Source: Trematomus loennbergii (lineage: Eukaryota; Chordata; Actinopteri; Perciformes; Nototheniidae). Taken from it: 64,000 bases of DNA. Positions 34,331 to 44,581 of this stretch are shown in pieces (positions within the stretch are counted from its first letter, which is position 1; every line of letters starts with the position of its first letter). Made by a program: the position numbers and the translations under genes. Under the pieces are notes generated by a model. It did not search any database. It had not been told where the DNA came from and saw only the letters and a program-made list of their open reading frames with translations. The DNA is taken from contig JAAOOA010000157.1 of the NCBI GenBank assembly GCA_012861695.1, positions 145,001 to 209,000 of the forward strand, given 5' to 3'.

Positions 34331-35375
34331 CAAATAAGTCCATGCGACTGTATATGTATATGGGTCAATCCCATACAGACAGGAGAAAACTGTTTCATAT
34401 CTTAATGGCTTACAGCATATCACAGAAAGGCTGGCTTCCTTTCAGACAGACACAAGGTCTTGTGCAAACATACAACATCATTTTAACATTTTTTTTTAAA
34501 TGAACTAGAACTACTCTCCTGTAACATTTTATATCAGGCGATCCTACATGGTGTCAAATGAAAATCTACACCACCCTGGAGGAGTGCAAATCAAAAACTC
34601 TGAAATGATTTGAAATAACCATTTAATTATTAAAACAGGATAACAATGTTTGAACACATATTTCAGAAGATTCAGTAGTCTAACAATCAATGCTCTCTAC
34701 TCTCTTTGTTCTCTTGTTGTTGATCTGATCATCCGTCTGGTGTTTCTTGCACAATTTCCTTCTGGCAATTTGGTGGATTCAGCAATTAACTTGAGTACAA
34801 TGTTATTCAAAATAATAGAAATTAGGACCAAAACTTAAAAACTAGAACCACGATAAAACACTGCAGCAGGTGCTCTATGGTCAGTCAACACCATAGAGCT
34901 TCTGTCACATCATGATGGTACCCAAGGCGCTGATGGCCATATGAACCCATATGTGTAGCAATTTGAATATTCTGAGTACGTTTAGGACAGAAGACAGTCC
35001 TCAGTTTGCATATCAACACCGTACAGTCTCCATTAATAACCAGCAACAGTGACGTTAACACAAATCAATTATGCCAGTGCGCTGAATAGACCTCCACCTG
35101 TAGTGCAAAAAGTGACAATAGAATCAATAATTAAGTAGATTCAATTAGATGAAGTGCTTGTAAGGTGTCATATATACTATCACGTTACATTAAGGTGAGT
35201 CCCTCGTATCATCCAGTACACAAGCTGACATCCTGTCTGCAGGGTCAGTGAGCGACTGTGTGTGGTGGAGAGAGACAGAGAGGTAGAGTGGGGGGTTTCA
35301 TGCTGTGACCTGTGGGGTTCCGATTCAGACAGCAGCCCCCCAGCAGTATAGTGGGACATATCTACTAACTGTATG
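34331..35375. other. Unique-looking DNA
   Basis: No gene or repeat recognised. Confidence 0.5.
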
Positions 35376-35388
35376 ACACACACACACA

Positions 35389-35419
<31 letters not shown>

Positions 35420-35448
35420 CACACCACCACACACACACACACACACAC

Positions 35449-35486
<38 letters not shown>

Positions 35487-35509
35487 ACACACCACACACA
35501 CACACACAC

Positions 35510-35547
<38 letters not shown>
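35376..35547. repeat. (CA)n microsatellite with interruptions
   Basis: About 172 bases of CA repeat broken by several ACCACAC and ACAACAC units. Confidence 0.97.
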
Positions 35548-35549
<2 letters not shown>

Positions 35550-35960
35550 GTAGGACAGATGAAAGTGTAAGAGAGCAATACAGAGAGGCAAAATCAGGAG
35601 ATGACCCATGAAAGACTAGAGTTAAACATGTAGAAATGCAGATTAGCAGAAAGAGACAGATTTAGGCAGGACTGCATGATCTGTTCTCCAGTGTTTTTGT
35701 GCTGCCGGTGGAGTTGCTGACTGTTTTTTGGAAACTAGGTCATTGTTCCTCCCACTCAGCCTGTCTGATCCGGCACATAGCCCAGCTCTTCTTTTTTTTT
35801 ACCAACAACTAAGCACCTCTCGGCTCGTCTGTTTTCGGCTTGGGGAAAGCAGGGAAGTGGGATTGTTAAAAGTCAAGTACTTTTAAAATGTGTTCGAACT
35901 CATGCAAACATGCACACAAACGCATACGAATGGCTGAATCAAACACTGCCCCACGGACTG
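35548..35960. other. Unique-looking DNA
   Basis: No feature recognised. Confidence 0.5.
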
Positions 35961-35965
35961 CGCAC

Positions 35966-36535
35966 ACACACACACGCACAAACACGCACACACACACACA
36001 CACACACACTTGTATGAGAGGCCGTCTAGCTCACTTGGTCTTACAAACAATATCAGAATCTCACACATACACCATTAAACTCTTTTATACATATTGCTAA
36101 ACACTTTTACACGCACAATCATACTCTCTTTCACACATGTTTGTCTGGGCCATAAATCAAACTTACTTACATACCAAACTGTACTTTCTTAGAAACACTA
36201 TTATTCCCACTTACAGACATCATACTACAATATAATACTCTAGTAGTGTATGCAAGATAGAAAACTTTGTGTGTGAGAAAGAATGATAGTGTATGTGAGA
36301 CAGGAATTGTAGTATGTATGAGGGTATAGTAGTGTGTGTGAGAGAGAATAATAGTGTATGTGAGACAGGAATTGTAGTATGTATAAGGGTATAGTAGTGT
36401 GTGTGAGAGAGAATGATAGTGTGTGTGAAAGACAATGCTTGTGTTTTTGAGAGCTTATGACAGTTGATGTGAGAGGACATTGTACTGGTTGTGAGAGAGT
36501 ATACTTTAAAAGGAAGTCAGGTTGATCCAACAGGA
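35966..36535 (+). repeat. Microsatellite-linked repeat with about 65-bp tandem units
   Basis: A short (CA)n (35966-36009) is followed by GGTCTTACAAACAATATCAG and then a degenerate tandem array (36230-36440) of about 65-bp units with AATAGTGTATGTGAGACAGG and GGGTATAGTAGTGTGTGTGA. It ends ACTTTAAAAGGAAGTC. An inverted counterpart is at 47040-47683. Confidence 0.65.
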
Positions 36536-36640
36536 AGCCAGTTTAAATATTCATTCCTTGACTGGTTTACAGCCTTGAAAACAAAGCCTGAAGCTGCTCA
36601 GAGCACTGCTAGCTAAATTTGAGCTGCAATAAGAACTTTT

Positions 36641-37050
36641 GGTAACACTTTATATTAAGGTACACAAATTCACCATCAACTAGTTGTTAATTAACATGCA
36701 TATTAGCAGTATATTGGCTCTTTATTAGTCCTTATAAAACACTTATTAATGCCTTATTCTACATGACCATATTCTACAAGTAATAGGCCATTAGTTGAGA
36801 GTGTTTCCTCAATAACCCTCTAATTGGAGCTTATTTATTGCAAGTAAGGAAGTTGTTTGGTCTTAATATGCTCAATATAGGCCTAATAAGGCAGTAGTAC
36901 CACAAGAATAGTAATTCTCCCATAACACTTAACAAATATGATCTATCCTTATGTAACAAGACATGAAACTACTGTATAAGTGTTAATTAAGTCTAAATAA
37001 CTCTTAGGTATTTCCATCTAAGAACATGTTCCCTATTTTAAAGTGAAGTC
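36641..37050. mobile_element. Degraded teleost MITE
   Basis: Starts GGTAACACTTTATATTAAGG, a tip I recognise as widespread in teleosts. The right end, TTTTAAAGTGAAGTC, is a diverged inverse. No TSD established. Confidence 0.6.
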
Positions 37051-37073
37051 TTGTTCATAACCAATAAGTTAGT

Positions 37074-38579
37074 TGTTAAGATCATGTTTAGATCGCGAAA
37101 AAGGTAGGACCCAAATGCAGACTACAAAAAAGGTAAAAAGGTCTATAAACAAAAAGCGAGCTTTATTCAAAAGCCGATGACAAAAAACATGACATGAACA
37201 TAACGGTAGCACAAGGAAGAAACATACCCGAAAAACTGACCGTGACTGACATGGAGGAAGACAGGAAAAACAAACAATGAACCGACAGGAAACACAGGAA
37301 GAGACAAGACTAAATACAGGGAGGGGTAATCACGAGACGAGAAACAGCCGGGCAGGGAAGGAGAAACACAAGGGCAACAGGTGAACACAATCAGACAATC
37401 AGACACACCAGGGAAACTAACGACAGGGAGGAAAACACAGGGGGTCCTTCTCAGGTCGATTAAATGGAATCTTTGCGTCCCTCACTTGCGTCGTTTCCCT
37501 GCGTTTAGTCCCTCCCACCAGGGAAGCATGGAGAGACGCAAGGAAACCACGAGAAGCAGGGAAATGAGTGTTAAGGGCAATGGGACATCCTTTCCTCCGG
37601 AGCGTCACGTGAAGCGACGTCCGTTTGTGATGACGCCGCACAGCTGTTCGTCTGACAGCAGCTCTGTCCCCGTTATTTTCACAAACACCCCCCTCTGTTA
37701 GTACACATTTACTGACACAAACATTTGCATCATCTGTTGTAGACCCAAATACATTAAATAAAATAAGAACTCATTCTCAAAAAAGATAAACGAACAATAG
37801 TTGGATTAATATTGATTAGAGTGCACAATAGAAATAAAATAATTCAGAGAAGAAAAAGAGATATGTTATCTATCAAAACCCAGTTAGATTGACATTCATT
37901 GGATTGCACACTTTGTTTGTGTGGATATGTAGCAAATTAACATGTTAAATAGCACTTAATGACTGACTGAATGGAAATGACAATAAATGAAAATGTAAAA
38001 CGAAAAGCGATCATGAAAATGTTTCCAATAAATGAATAAAATAATTTTTGACCACTTTGTTGTTCAGATATATCACATATTTGTAACTGAATGATGCATT
38101 CATTGAAACAAAACACAGTAAAACTGAGGAGTGAGTCCCGTGAGTTTCATGTGTTTTCTTCACTCCGCTGGGAAACTGCTCTCATGTCAAGAAGCATCAG
38201 ATCAGTGCATGCGCTGCATCGTCCAATCAGTGAGCGATACACAGTAAGGGGCGGGGTGAGTATCTGAGGATTTCACCGGAGGATGGTCTGGTGGTTCCTC
38301 GGTTATCGCTCCTCCGTTATCGCTCCTCGCTCCTCGATCCTCGGTCCTCCGACAGAAATAAGAGCCATGGGACGCTACTCAAGATGGCGCAGACAAATCA
38401 ACTTCCGGTGATACAGAGGACCGAGGAAATGAAAATAGTCGACCTGAGAAGGACCCCGGGAGAAGGATCAGACAAGAAACAAGGAGGAAAACATGAAACA
38501 GGGAGAAAAGAACAGCAAAATAAAACCCATTACCAGACACACAAAACTAAAACTGTGACATAACACCAAGATCGTGACA
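37074..38579 (-). repeat. 3' LTR of element B
   Basis: The minus-strand polyadenylation signal AATAAA is at 37162-37167. The LTR contains a 1 kb TIR-bounded element (37441-38460) also present in the other LTR. Outside that insert the LTR is about 490 bp. Confidence 0.82.
37441..38460. mobile_element. 1 kb TIR element within the 3' LTR of B
   Basis: Left tip GGGGTCCTTCTCAGGTCGAT; right tip, inverted, GGGGTCCTTCTCAGGTCGAC. The interior matches 41524-43308 after later insertions there are removed. No coding capacity. Because both LTRs carry it at the same place, it was probably already in the parental LTR. Confidence 0.75.
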
Positions 38580-38840
38580 GAACCCCCCCTCAAGGGACGG
38601 ATTATAGACGTCCAAGAACAGCAAAACAAAGTCCAATACTTCGAAAAGGGTGGGTGGAGGGGGTCCGGAGGACGGGTCTGGGTAGACAGCCCAGAGGCAA
38701 GGCAGAGGAACAGAAGGGGGTCTCGGGCGGACGGCCCGGGGGCAAGGCAGAGTTAGAAAAGTCAGGGGGCCGGGCTCGAGGGCGAAGACCACTGGGGAAC
38801 TCAGGAGGACGACGTACGCCGCAATGGGACCCCTCCAGTG

Positions 38841-40742
38841 TCAGCTGGATCGCCGGAGCACTGGGATCAAAAGTAGGAGCTGGTGGGACCCCTGGCGGGA
38901 CAGGCGTAGACGGAACTCTGGACGGAGCGAGAGCTGGTGTCGACGGGACCTCCAACATGACAGGACATGGTGTTGGTAGGAAATCCGGCGGAGCAGGTGT
39001 CGGCGGAACCCCCAACAGGACAGGATATGGTGTTGGCAGGAAAGCCGGCGGAGCAGGTGTCGGCGGGACCCCCAACAGGACAGGATCTGGTGTTGACAGG
39101 AAATCCGGCGGAGCAGGTGTCGGCGGGACCTCCAACAGGACAGGATCAGGTGTTGGCAGGAAATCCGGTGGAACCCCCAACGGCACAGGACATAGGGTTG
39201 GCAGGACCCCCGGCAGAAGAGTAGTCGGCGGGACCTCCAACGGCACAGGACATAGGGTTGGCAGGACCCCCGGCAGAAGAGTAGTTGGCGGGACCTCCAA
39301 CGGCACAGGACATAGGGTTGGCAGGACCTCCGGCAGAAGAGTAGTCGGCGGGACCCCCAACGAAACAGGACATGGAGTTGGCAGGACCCCCAGCGGAACC
39401 TCCAACGGCACGGGACATAAGGTAGGGACTTGAGAGGGGACTCGAGAGGGAACTCGAGAGGAGACTTGAGAGGTGACTTGAGAGGGAACTCGAGAGGAGA
39501 CTTGAGAGGTGACTTGAGAGGGAACTCGAGAAGAGACTCGAGAGGGAATTTGAGAGGGAACTCGAGAAGAGACTTGAGAGGTGACTTGAGAGGTGACTTG
39601 AGAGGGAACTCGAGAAGAGACTCGAGAGGGAATTTGAGAGGGAACTCGAGAAGAGACTCGAGAGGGAATTTGAGAGGGAACTCGAGAAGAGACTTGAGAG
39701 GTGACTTGAGAGGGAACTCGAGAGGAGACTTGAGAGGGGACTTGAGAGGGAACTCGAGAAGAGACTGAGAGGGGACCTTAGAAGGAATTTGAGAGGGGAC
39801 TCGAGAGGAGACTCGAGAGGAGACTTGAGAGGGAACTCGAGAGGAGACTTGAGAGGGAACTCGAGAGGAGACTTGAGAGGTTACTTGAGAGGTGACTTGA
39901 GTCGGTCGGTACGCCGACAGGACACGAGGAGCTGGCGTCGGCCGGAGAGCCAACAGGAGACGAGGTGCTGGAGTCGGCCGGTACACCGACAGGACACGGG
40001 AAGCTGGCGTCGACAGGACACGGGAAGCTGGCGTCGGTCGGAGAGCCAACAGGTGACGAGGAGCCGGAGTCGGGACCATGGCTGCTGGGTCCGGTACTTG
40101 AGCCGGAACCATGGCCGGTTCTGGAGCCGGAACCATGGCTGTATGGGCCGGTTCTGGAGCAGGGAACATGGCTGTATTGGCCGGTTCTGGAGCAGGGAAC
40201 ATGGCTGTATTGGCCGGTTCTGGAGCCGGAAACATGGCTGTAAGGTCCGGTTCTGGAGCAGGGACCATGGCTGCTGGGGCCGGCAATGGAGCCGGAACCA
40301 TGGCTGCTGGGCACGGAACCGGAACACGGAACCATGGTTGTGTGGGATGGTACTGGAGCACGGTACCATGACTGTGTGGGCCGGCACTGGAGCACGGAAC
40401 CATGGCTGTGTGGACCGGTACTGGAGTACGAGCTGGCTTCCTGACCTTACGTTTTTTAGAGGTCTTTTGGAGGCTCCATGGACCTCCAAACGCCACGCAG
40501 GATCCCAAAAAAGGGTCCGAAAATGGAGACTGGCACTCAGGGCTGCGTGAGAAAACTCTGAGCCATTCAGGCAACAAGCTTCTCAACCATGGCATGTTGG
40601 CCACCTCCATTTGTGCCTTTTTAAGGACAGCCTCTTTGTCCCTTCTAGACGAGGATATACTCCACTCAGCATGATGGCATCGAAGGGAGTAATCCAGATC
40701 GAACAGATCCAAGTTAAAATAATAAGAATCCGCTGGGTCCAT
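38841..40742 (-). CDS. Low-complexity repeat protein frame of LTR element B
   Basis: A 634-codon uninterrupted frame starts at MDPADSYYFNLDLFDLDYSL just inside the 5' LTR. Residues 1-80 look globular/helical (KEAVLKKAQMEVANM, LRSLLPEWLRVF). About residue 90 is VAFGGPWSLQKTSKKRKVRK, matching element A. Residues about 107-224 are 11-residue PAPEPAxTAMV units (33 bp). A stretch of RPTPA units follows, then 4-residue SPLK/LEFP units (12 bp, residues 279-439) and 20-residue units (60 bp, 440-604). A Pro-rich alternative frame (38602-39411) suggests a frame change near 39420. MDPAD at a gag start is familiar from sushi-type Ty3/gypsy elements. Function is unknown. The antisense strand is also largely open, so selection for coding is not proven. 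Confidence 0.5.
   Translation of the reverse strand: MDPADSYYFNLDLFDLDYSLRCHHAEWSISSSRRDKEAVLKKAQMEVANMPWLRSLLPEWLRVFSRSPECQSPFSDPFLGSCVAFGGPWSLQKTSKKRKVRKPARTPVPVHTAMVPCSSAGPHSHGTVLQYHPTQPWFRVPVPCPAAMVPAPLPAPAAMVPAPEPDLTAMFPAPEPANTAMFPAPEPANTAMFPAPEPAHTAMVPAPEPAMVPAQVPDPAAMVPTPAPRHLLALRPTPASRVLSTPASRVLSVYRPTPAPRLLLALRPTPAPRVLSAYRPTQVTSQVTSQVSSRVPSQVSSRVPSQVSSRVSSRVPSQIPSKVPSQSLLEFPLKSPLKSPLEFPLKSPLKSLLEFPLKFPLESLLEFPLKFPLESLLEFPLKSPLKSPLKSLLEFPLKFPLESLLEFPLKSPLKSPLEFPLKSPLKSPLEFPLESPLKSLPYVPCRWRFRWGSCQLHVLFRWGSRRLLFCRRSCQPYVLCRWRSRQLLFCRGSCQPYVLCRWRSRRLLFCRGSCQPYVLCRWGFHRISCQHLILSCWRSRRHLLRRISCQHQILSCWGSRRHLLRRLSCQHHILSCWGFRRHLLRRISYQHHVLSCWRSRRHQLSLRPEFRLRLSRQGSHQLLLLIPVLRRSS
38930..39420 (-). 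repeat. 60-bp minisatellite of element B
   Basis: At least eight units of exactly or nearly 60 bp in two subtypes: one with GCAGGTGTCGGCGGGACCCC (38990-39170), one with CGGCACAGGACATAGGGTTG (39180-39420). Confidence 0.93.
39424..39905 (-). repeat. 12-bp minisatellite of element B
   Basis: About 40 tandem units of ACTYGAGAGGRR-type sequence (ACTCGAGAGGGA, ACTTGAGAGGTG and so on). One irregular unit near 39760-39790 shifts the frame. Confidence 0.95.
40070..40420 (-). repeat. 33-bp minisatellite of element B
   Basis: Units around GGAACCATGGCTGTATGGGC and GGTTCTGGAGC with a 33-bp period (some variants shorter), encoding PAPEPAxTAMV-like units on the minus strand. Shared with element A at 26750-27030. 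Confidence 0.9.
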
Positions 40743-41128
40743 GTTTGGTCGGTTCATTCTGTTAAGATCACTGTTTAGATCGCGGAAAAAGGTAGGACCC
40801 AAATGCAGACTACAAAAAAGGTAAAAGGTCTATAAACAAAAGCGAGCTTTATTCAAAAGCCGATGACAAAAAACATGACATGAACATAACGGTAGCACAA
40901 GGAAGAAACATAACCGAAAAACTGACCGTGACTGACATGTAGGAAGACAGGAAAAACAAACAATGAACCGACAGGAAACACAGGAAGAGACAAGACTAAA
41001 TACAGGGAGGGGTGATCACGAGACGAGAAACAGCCGGGCAGGGAAGGAGAAACACAAGGGCAACAGGTGAACACAATCAGACAATCAGACACACCAGGGA
41101 AACTAACGACAGGGAGGAAAACACAGGG

Positions 41129-41518
41129 GGTGTTTCTCAATCGCGAGTAAAGCTGCTTCAGAGCCACTATTTCAAGCATACTACGTCATCGAGTGCCGCC
41201 GAAGTACTGTTCCAATCTCCAGCATACTTGGAAATCTACCGAGCCCGGCGTACTCCGTTTGGAGAAATATCGAGGCTGCACATGAGTAGACTCCGCGGTC
41301 TTAAAATCCCCACAATGCTTTGCGCACGGACCAATTTCCCCAAATCTGTGGCGGAAGATGTAAGGCGGGGCCTCTCATATGACGCACACCTGCACACTTG
41401 CTAGTGTGTTCCACTCTTCGTTTTCCGAATGCCAGGAAGTATTCTTGACTCGCTTCTGAAGCAAGTGACTCGGAAGACATGTGCTACCAAGCAAGCGTAC
41501 TCGCGATTGAGAAACACC
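41129..41518. mobile_element. 390-bp MITE in the 5' LTR of B
   Basis: Perfect inverted tips GGTGTTTCTCAATCGCGAGT. Absent from the other LTR at the corresponding place (after ACACAGGG), so younger than the element. The TSD is unclear. No coding capacity. Confidence 0.85.
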
Positions 41519-41521
41519 CAC

Positions 41522-43308
41522 GGGCTGCATCTCAGGTCGATTAAATGGAATCCTTGCGTCCCTCACTTGCGTCGTTTCCCTGCGTTTAGTCCCTCCCACC
41601 AGGGAAGCATGGAGAGACGCAAGGAAACCACGAGAAGGAGGGAAATGAGTTTTAACCTGTTAGACCCCAAGCCTGTTTTTCAGGTTTCAGGCTCGAAAAT
41701 GACATGCCCAGAACAAATGACTATAACTTCACTTCTAAAAGGGTTAAATTAATCATCTTTTTTCTCAAAGCAAGGTTACATCTGTGAGATGCATGTAGAA
41801 GTGTCAGAATCAATATAGATGTTTCTGTGTCAGAGTGAATTCAGATGGAACATAGTAAAAAAGTGTAAATTCTTACCTCCGCCTAACAAAAAACCATTAC
41901 TTATAGTGAAAACCACCCTTGAATGATGGGTTAGTAGCCTAAAAGCTTTAGGAATCAAAATTATAACATATAATAAGTACCCTGTATCAAGATTGAGGCA
42001 AAACAAGTGAAAATTGACCTTTTTAGAGATATTTAGGGAAAACAATTCCAGGCGTGAAGCTTTGGCACATTTGGGCACATCTGGTTCCATCAGTGCTATT
42101 TGACCTTTTTCAGGTACCAGACTGTAAAAATCATTTTATAACATTGAATCATCACTATAGTTATTCATTCCATAAAAAAAAGAAAAAAAAAAAAAGAAAT
42201 TATTGTAAAATTTAACCTGCTAATTATTGTCATGGATTTGACAACTGATGTTGTTTATTTGCTATGTTCTGGCTGCTAGCTCAGTGAGTTCTGGCCGTGC
42301 AGTGATGATCCTATGCCAATGGAATCTGTGGAATCTCAGCTTTCAGATGATGTGTTGTTTGTGCAGAAAGTATAATTATAAATGATAATTTTTGTGAGTT
42401 ATGAGCAGAAATAGCATTAGTCCGTATTTGCTAAGGGCTCATTGAAAGGCTTCTTGTGGGAATTATTATTTTTTTTTTTTTTTTTCATATAGTCAGTTAG
42501 CTGAGTTTCTTCCCGTCAGCTGGGTGTGGAACATTAATAGTTTCATAAATGACACTTCAGAGATCACACTGGTGCTAGCAGATGTAGCATTTCCGGACCC
42601 TTCGGCGGGTCCTTGGGGTTTAACAATGGGACGTCCTTTCCTCCGGAGCGTCACGTGAAGCGACGTCCGTTTGTGTGACACCGAGCTGATGTCTGACAGC
42701 ACCCCTGTCCCCGTTGTTTTCACACACACCCCCGCCTCTGTTAGTACACATTTACTGACATATACATTTGTATCATCTGTTGTAGACCTAAATAAATAAA
42801 ATAAAATAAGAACATTCTCAAAAAGATAAACGCCATTCTTAAAATGTATAAACGAAAAAAGTGATCATGAAAATGTTTCCAATAAATGAATAAAATCATT
42901 TTGACCACTTTGTTGTTCAGATATATCACATATGTGTAACTAAATGATACATAATTGAAACAAAACACAGTATAGACTGAGGAGTGACTCTCGTGAGTTT
43001 CATGTATTTTCTTCACTCCGCTGGGAAACTGCTCTCATGTCAAGAAGCATCAGTCAGTGCATGCGCTGCATCGTCCAATCAGTGAGCGATACACAGTAGG
43101 GGGCGGAGCGAGTATCTGAGGATTTCATCGGAGGATGGTCTGGTGGTTCCTCAGTTATCACTCCTCCATTATCGCTCCTCGCTCCTCGGTCCTCCGGCAG
43201 AAATAAGAGCCATGGGACGCTACTCAAGATGGCGCAGACAAATCAACTTCCGGTGATACCGAGGACCGACGACCGAGGAAATGAAAATAGTCGACCTGAG
43301 ACGCAGCC
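41522..43308. mobile_element. TIR element within the 5' LTR of B
   Basis: Left tip GGGCTGCATCTCAGGTCGAT; right tip, inverted, GGCTGCGTCTCAGGTCGAC. The interior corresponds to 37441-38460. The tips differ symmetrically from the copy in the other LTR. It contains the piggyBac-like insertion. Confidence 0.75.
41656..42624. mobile_element. piggyBac-like non-autonomous element (copy 2)
   Basis: Left side TTAA (41652-41655) then CCTGTTAGACCCCAAGCC. The body matches 19502-20653 inverted (for example CAGGCTCGAAAATGACATGC). The right end stops at GGGGTTTAACA and goes straight into ATGGGACGTCC of the LTR, so the last TIR bases and right TSD appear deleted. The other LTR shows the empty site GTGTTAAGGG. 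Confidence 0.8.
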
Positions 43309-43448
43309 AGGGAGAAGGGCAGACAAGAAACAAGGAGGAAAACATGAAACAGGGAGAAAAGAACAGCAAAACAAAACCCATTACCAGACACACAAAACTA
43401 AAACCGTGACATAACACCAAGATCGTGACACTAGTAGTTTGACTCTAA

Positions 43449-44559
43449 TACCCCTTTCACACCAACGCGGTTCCAGGCCGGTTCGGAATTGGAGCTTGAA
43501 AAGCACCGTTTTTTCCTGTTCACACCGCAGCGGAGCTGCCTCTAAGCTCCGGAATCCGGTTCGTTTCGAGCACCAAAAAGTTGTCCGTCTAGAAGCAAGA
43601 ACCGCATACGTCACGCTTACGTCGGAGGGGGGCGAGATTAACCTGAGCTAACAGTTAAGGCGAGTACGGCAAATAAAAGTTGTAACAAGCAGTAGTGCTG
43701 AGCAAAGTGACTAGAACGCAACCACACACTTGTAAAAAAAAAACGCTTTATAAAGTCAGGCAACACTAACCTTACTTTGACCATCCGTTCGCTGTTATTG
43801 ATCATTGTGGAGAGCAGGCAGACGTTTTGTTTTGTATTATAGCATGCTATTGGATGGAATCAATACATGGGCTGCACAGGTTGTCATGTCCGACTATCAC
43901 AAGTAGAATCATAATGAAAAATACGCCGGTAAAATGTGCCTGTAGAAAACGGCTTATGCCACAATAGGATAGCAACAAGTAGTCAAGTTATAGTCAGTTT
44001 AACTTCGGTTGCTATGCTAACATCACCCATTTTATATCAGAGACACTTTCATAACAGCGTTGTGATGCCAAACAGCGTCAATTCAGACTGACACACATTC
44101 ACTTATGGGGAATTGGGGATATGTATCAGCTGCTTGTGTGACAGTCAGACAGTGAATACTTTAGAGCCGTGTGAGCTAACCCGGAGCTAACGGAGAATAA
44201 ACTCCCGTGGAAGAGCAGCCAGCACTGCAGCGGTCGGTAAATGCCGCTGAAACACATTAATAAACAATGAACCACGGCACTCTGGAGAAAAGTATAAGGT
44301 TGGAGAAGTCGTTATTTAATTTAATCTGGCTTCGTATATTAAAAGCAACACGATCATCGACCCAACGCAGTCCCCGGCCCGTTGTTGTTGTGAGCTCCGT
44401 TCAGCGACGTAAACTGTGACGTCATGACGCAGCAGCGGCAGCACCAGTCGGGCTCTGAGCGGTGTGAACAGAGCGGGAGCTGAACCGAAGAACCGGTTCT
44501 GAACCAGAAAAGCTCTAGCACGGAGCTAGAACGGGAAAAGCCTTGGTGTGAAAGGGGTA
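43449..44559. mobile_element. Harbinger-type non-autonomous element
   Basis: Tips TACCCCTTTCACACCAACGC and, inverted, TACCCCTTTCACACCAAGGC; TSD TAA at 43446-43448 and 44560-44562. The TTCACACC core resembles the Harbinger at 27595. 1.1 kb, no recognised protein. Confidence 0.75.
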
Positions 44560-44581
44560 TAATTGACCTGAACAGGTTCCC

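Larger units (their letters stand above)
37074..43430 (-). mobile_element. Non-autonomous LTR retroelement B encoding a repeat protein
   Basis: LTRs lie at 37074-38579 and 40760-43430. They start TGTTAAGATCA (minus-strand end ...TGATCTTAACA) and end GATCGTGACA (minus-strand start TGTCACGATC), so TG...CA bounded. The probable 5-bp TSD is TTAGT (37069-37073) against CTAGT (43431-43435), one mismatch. A purine-rich tract on the minus strand (TTGAGGGGGGGTTC) abuts the 3' LTR at 38580, supporting minus orientation. No RT, protease or integrase. The internal frame is related to element A. Confidence 0.82.
40760..43430 (-). repeat. 5' LTR of element B with nested insertions
   Basis: Same LTR as 37074-38579, enlarged by a MITE at 41129-41518 and a piggyBac-like element at 41656-42624, in addition to the shared TIR element. 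Confidence 0.82.

Noticed and set aside
39424..39905. Tandem 12-bp array considered as a CRISPR-like array
   Set aside because: No unique spacers, unit far too short and an animal genome; it is a minisatellite.
20219..42090. A similar peptide frame (SKKV.FHLFC.NLDTGYLLYV) in both piggyBac-like copies
   Set aside because: The copies are homologous DNA, so shared frames are expected. It matches no transposase and one copy is interrupted downstream.
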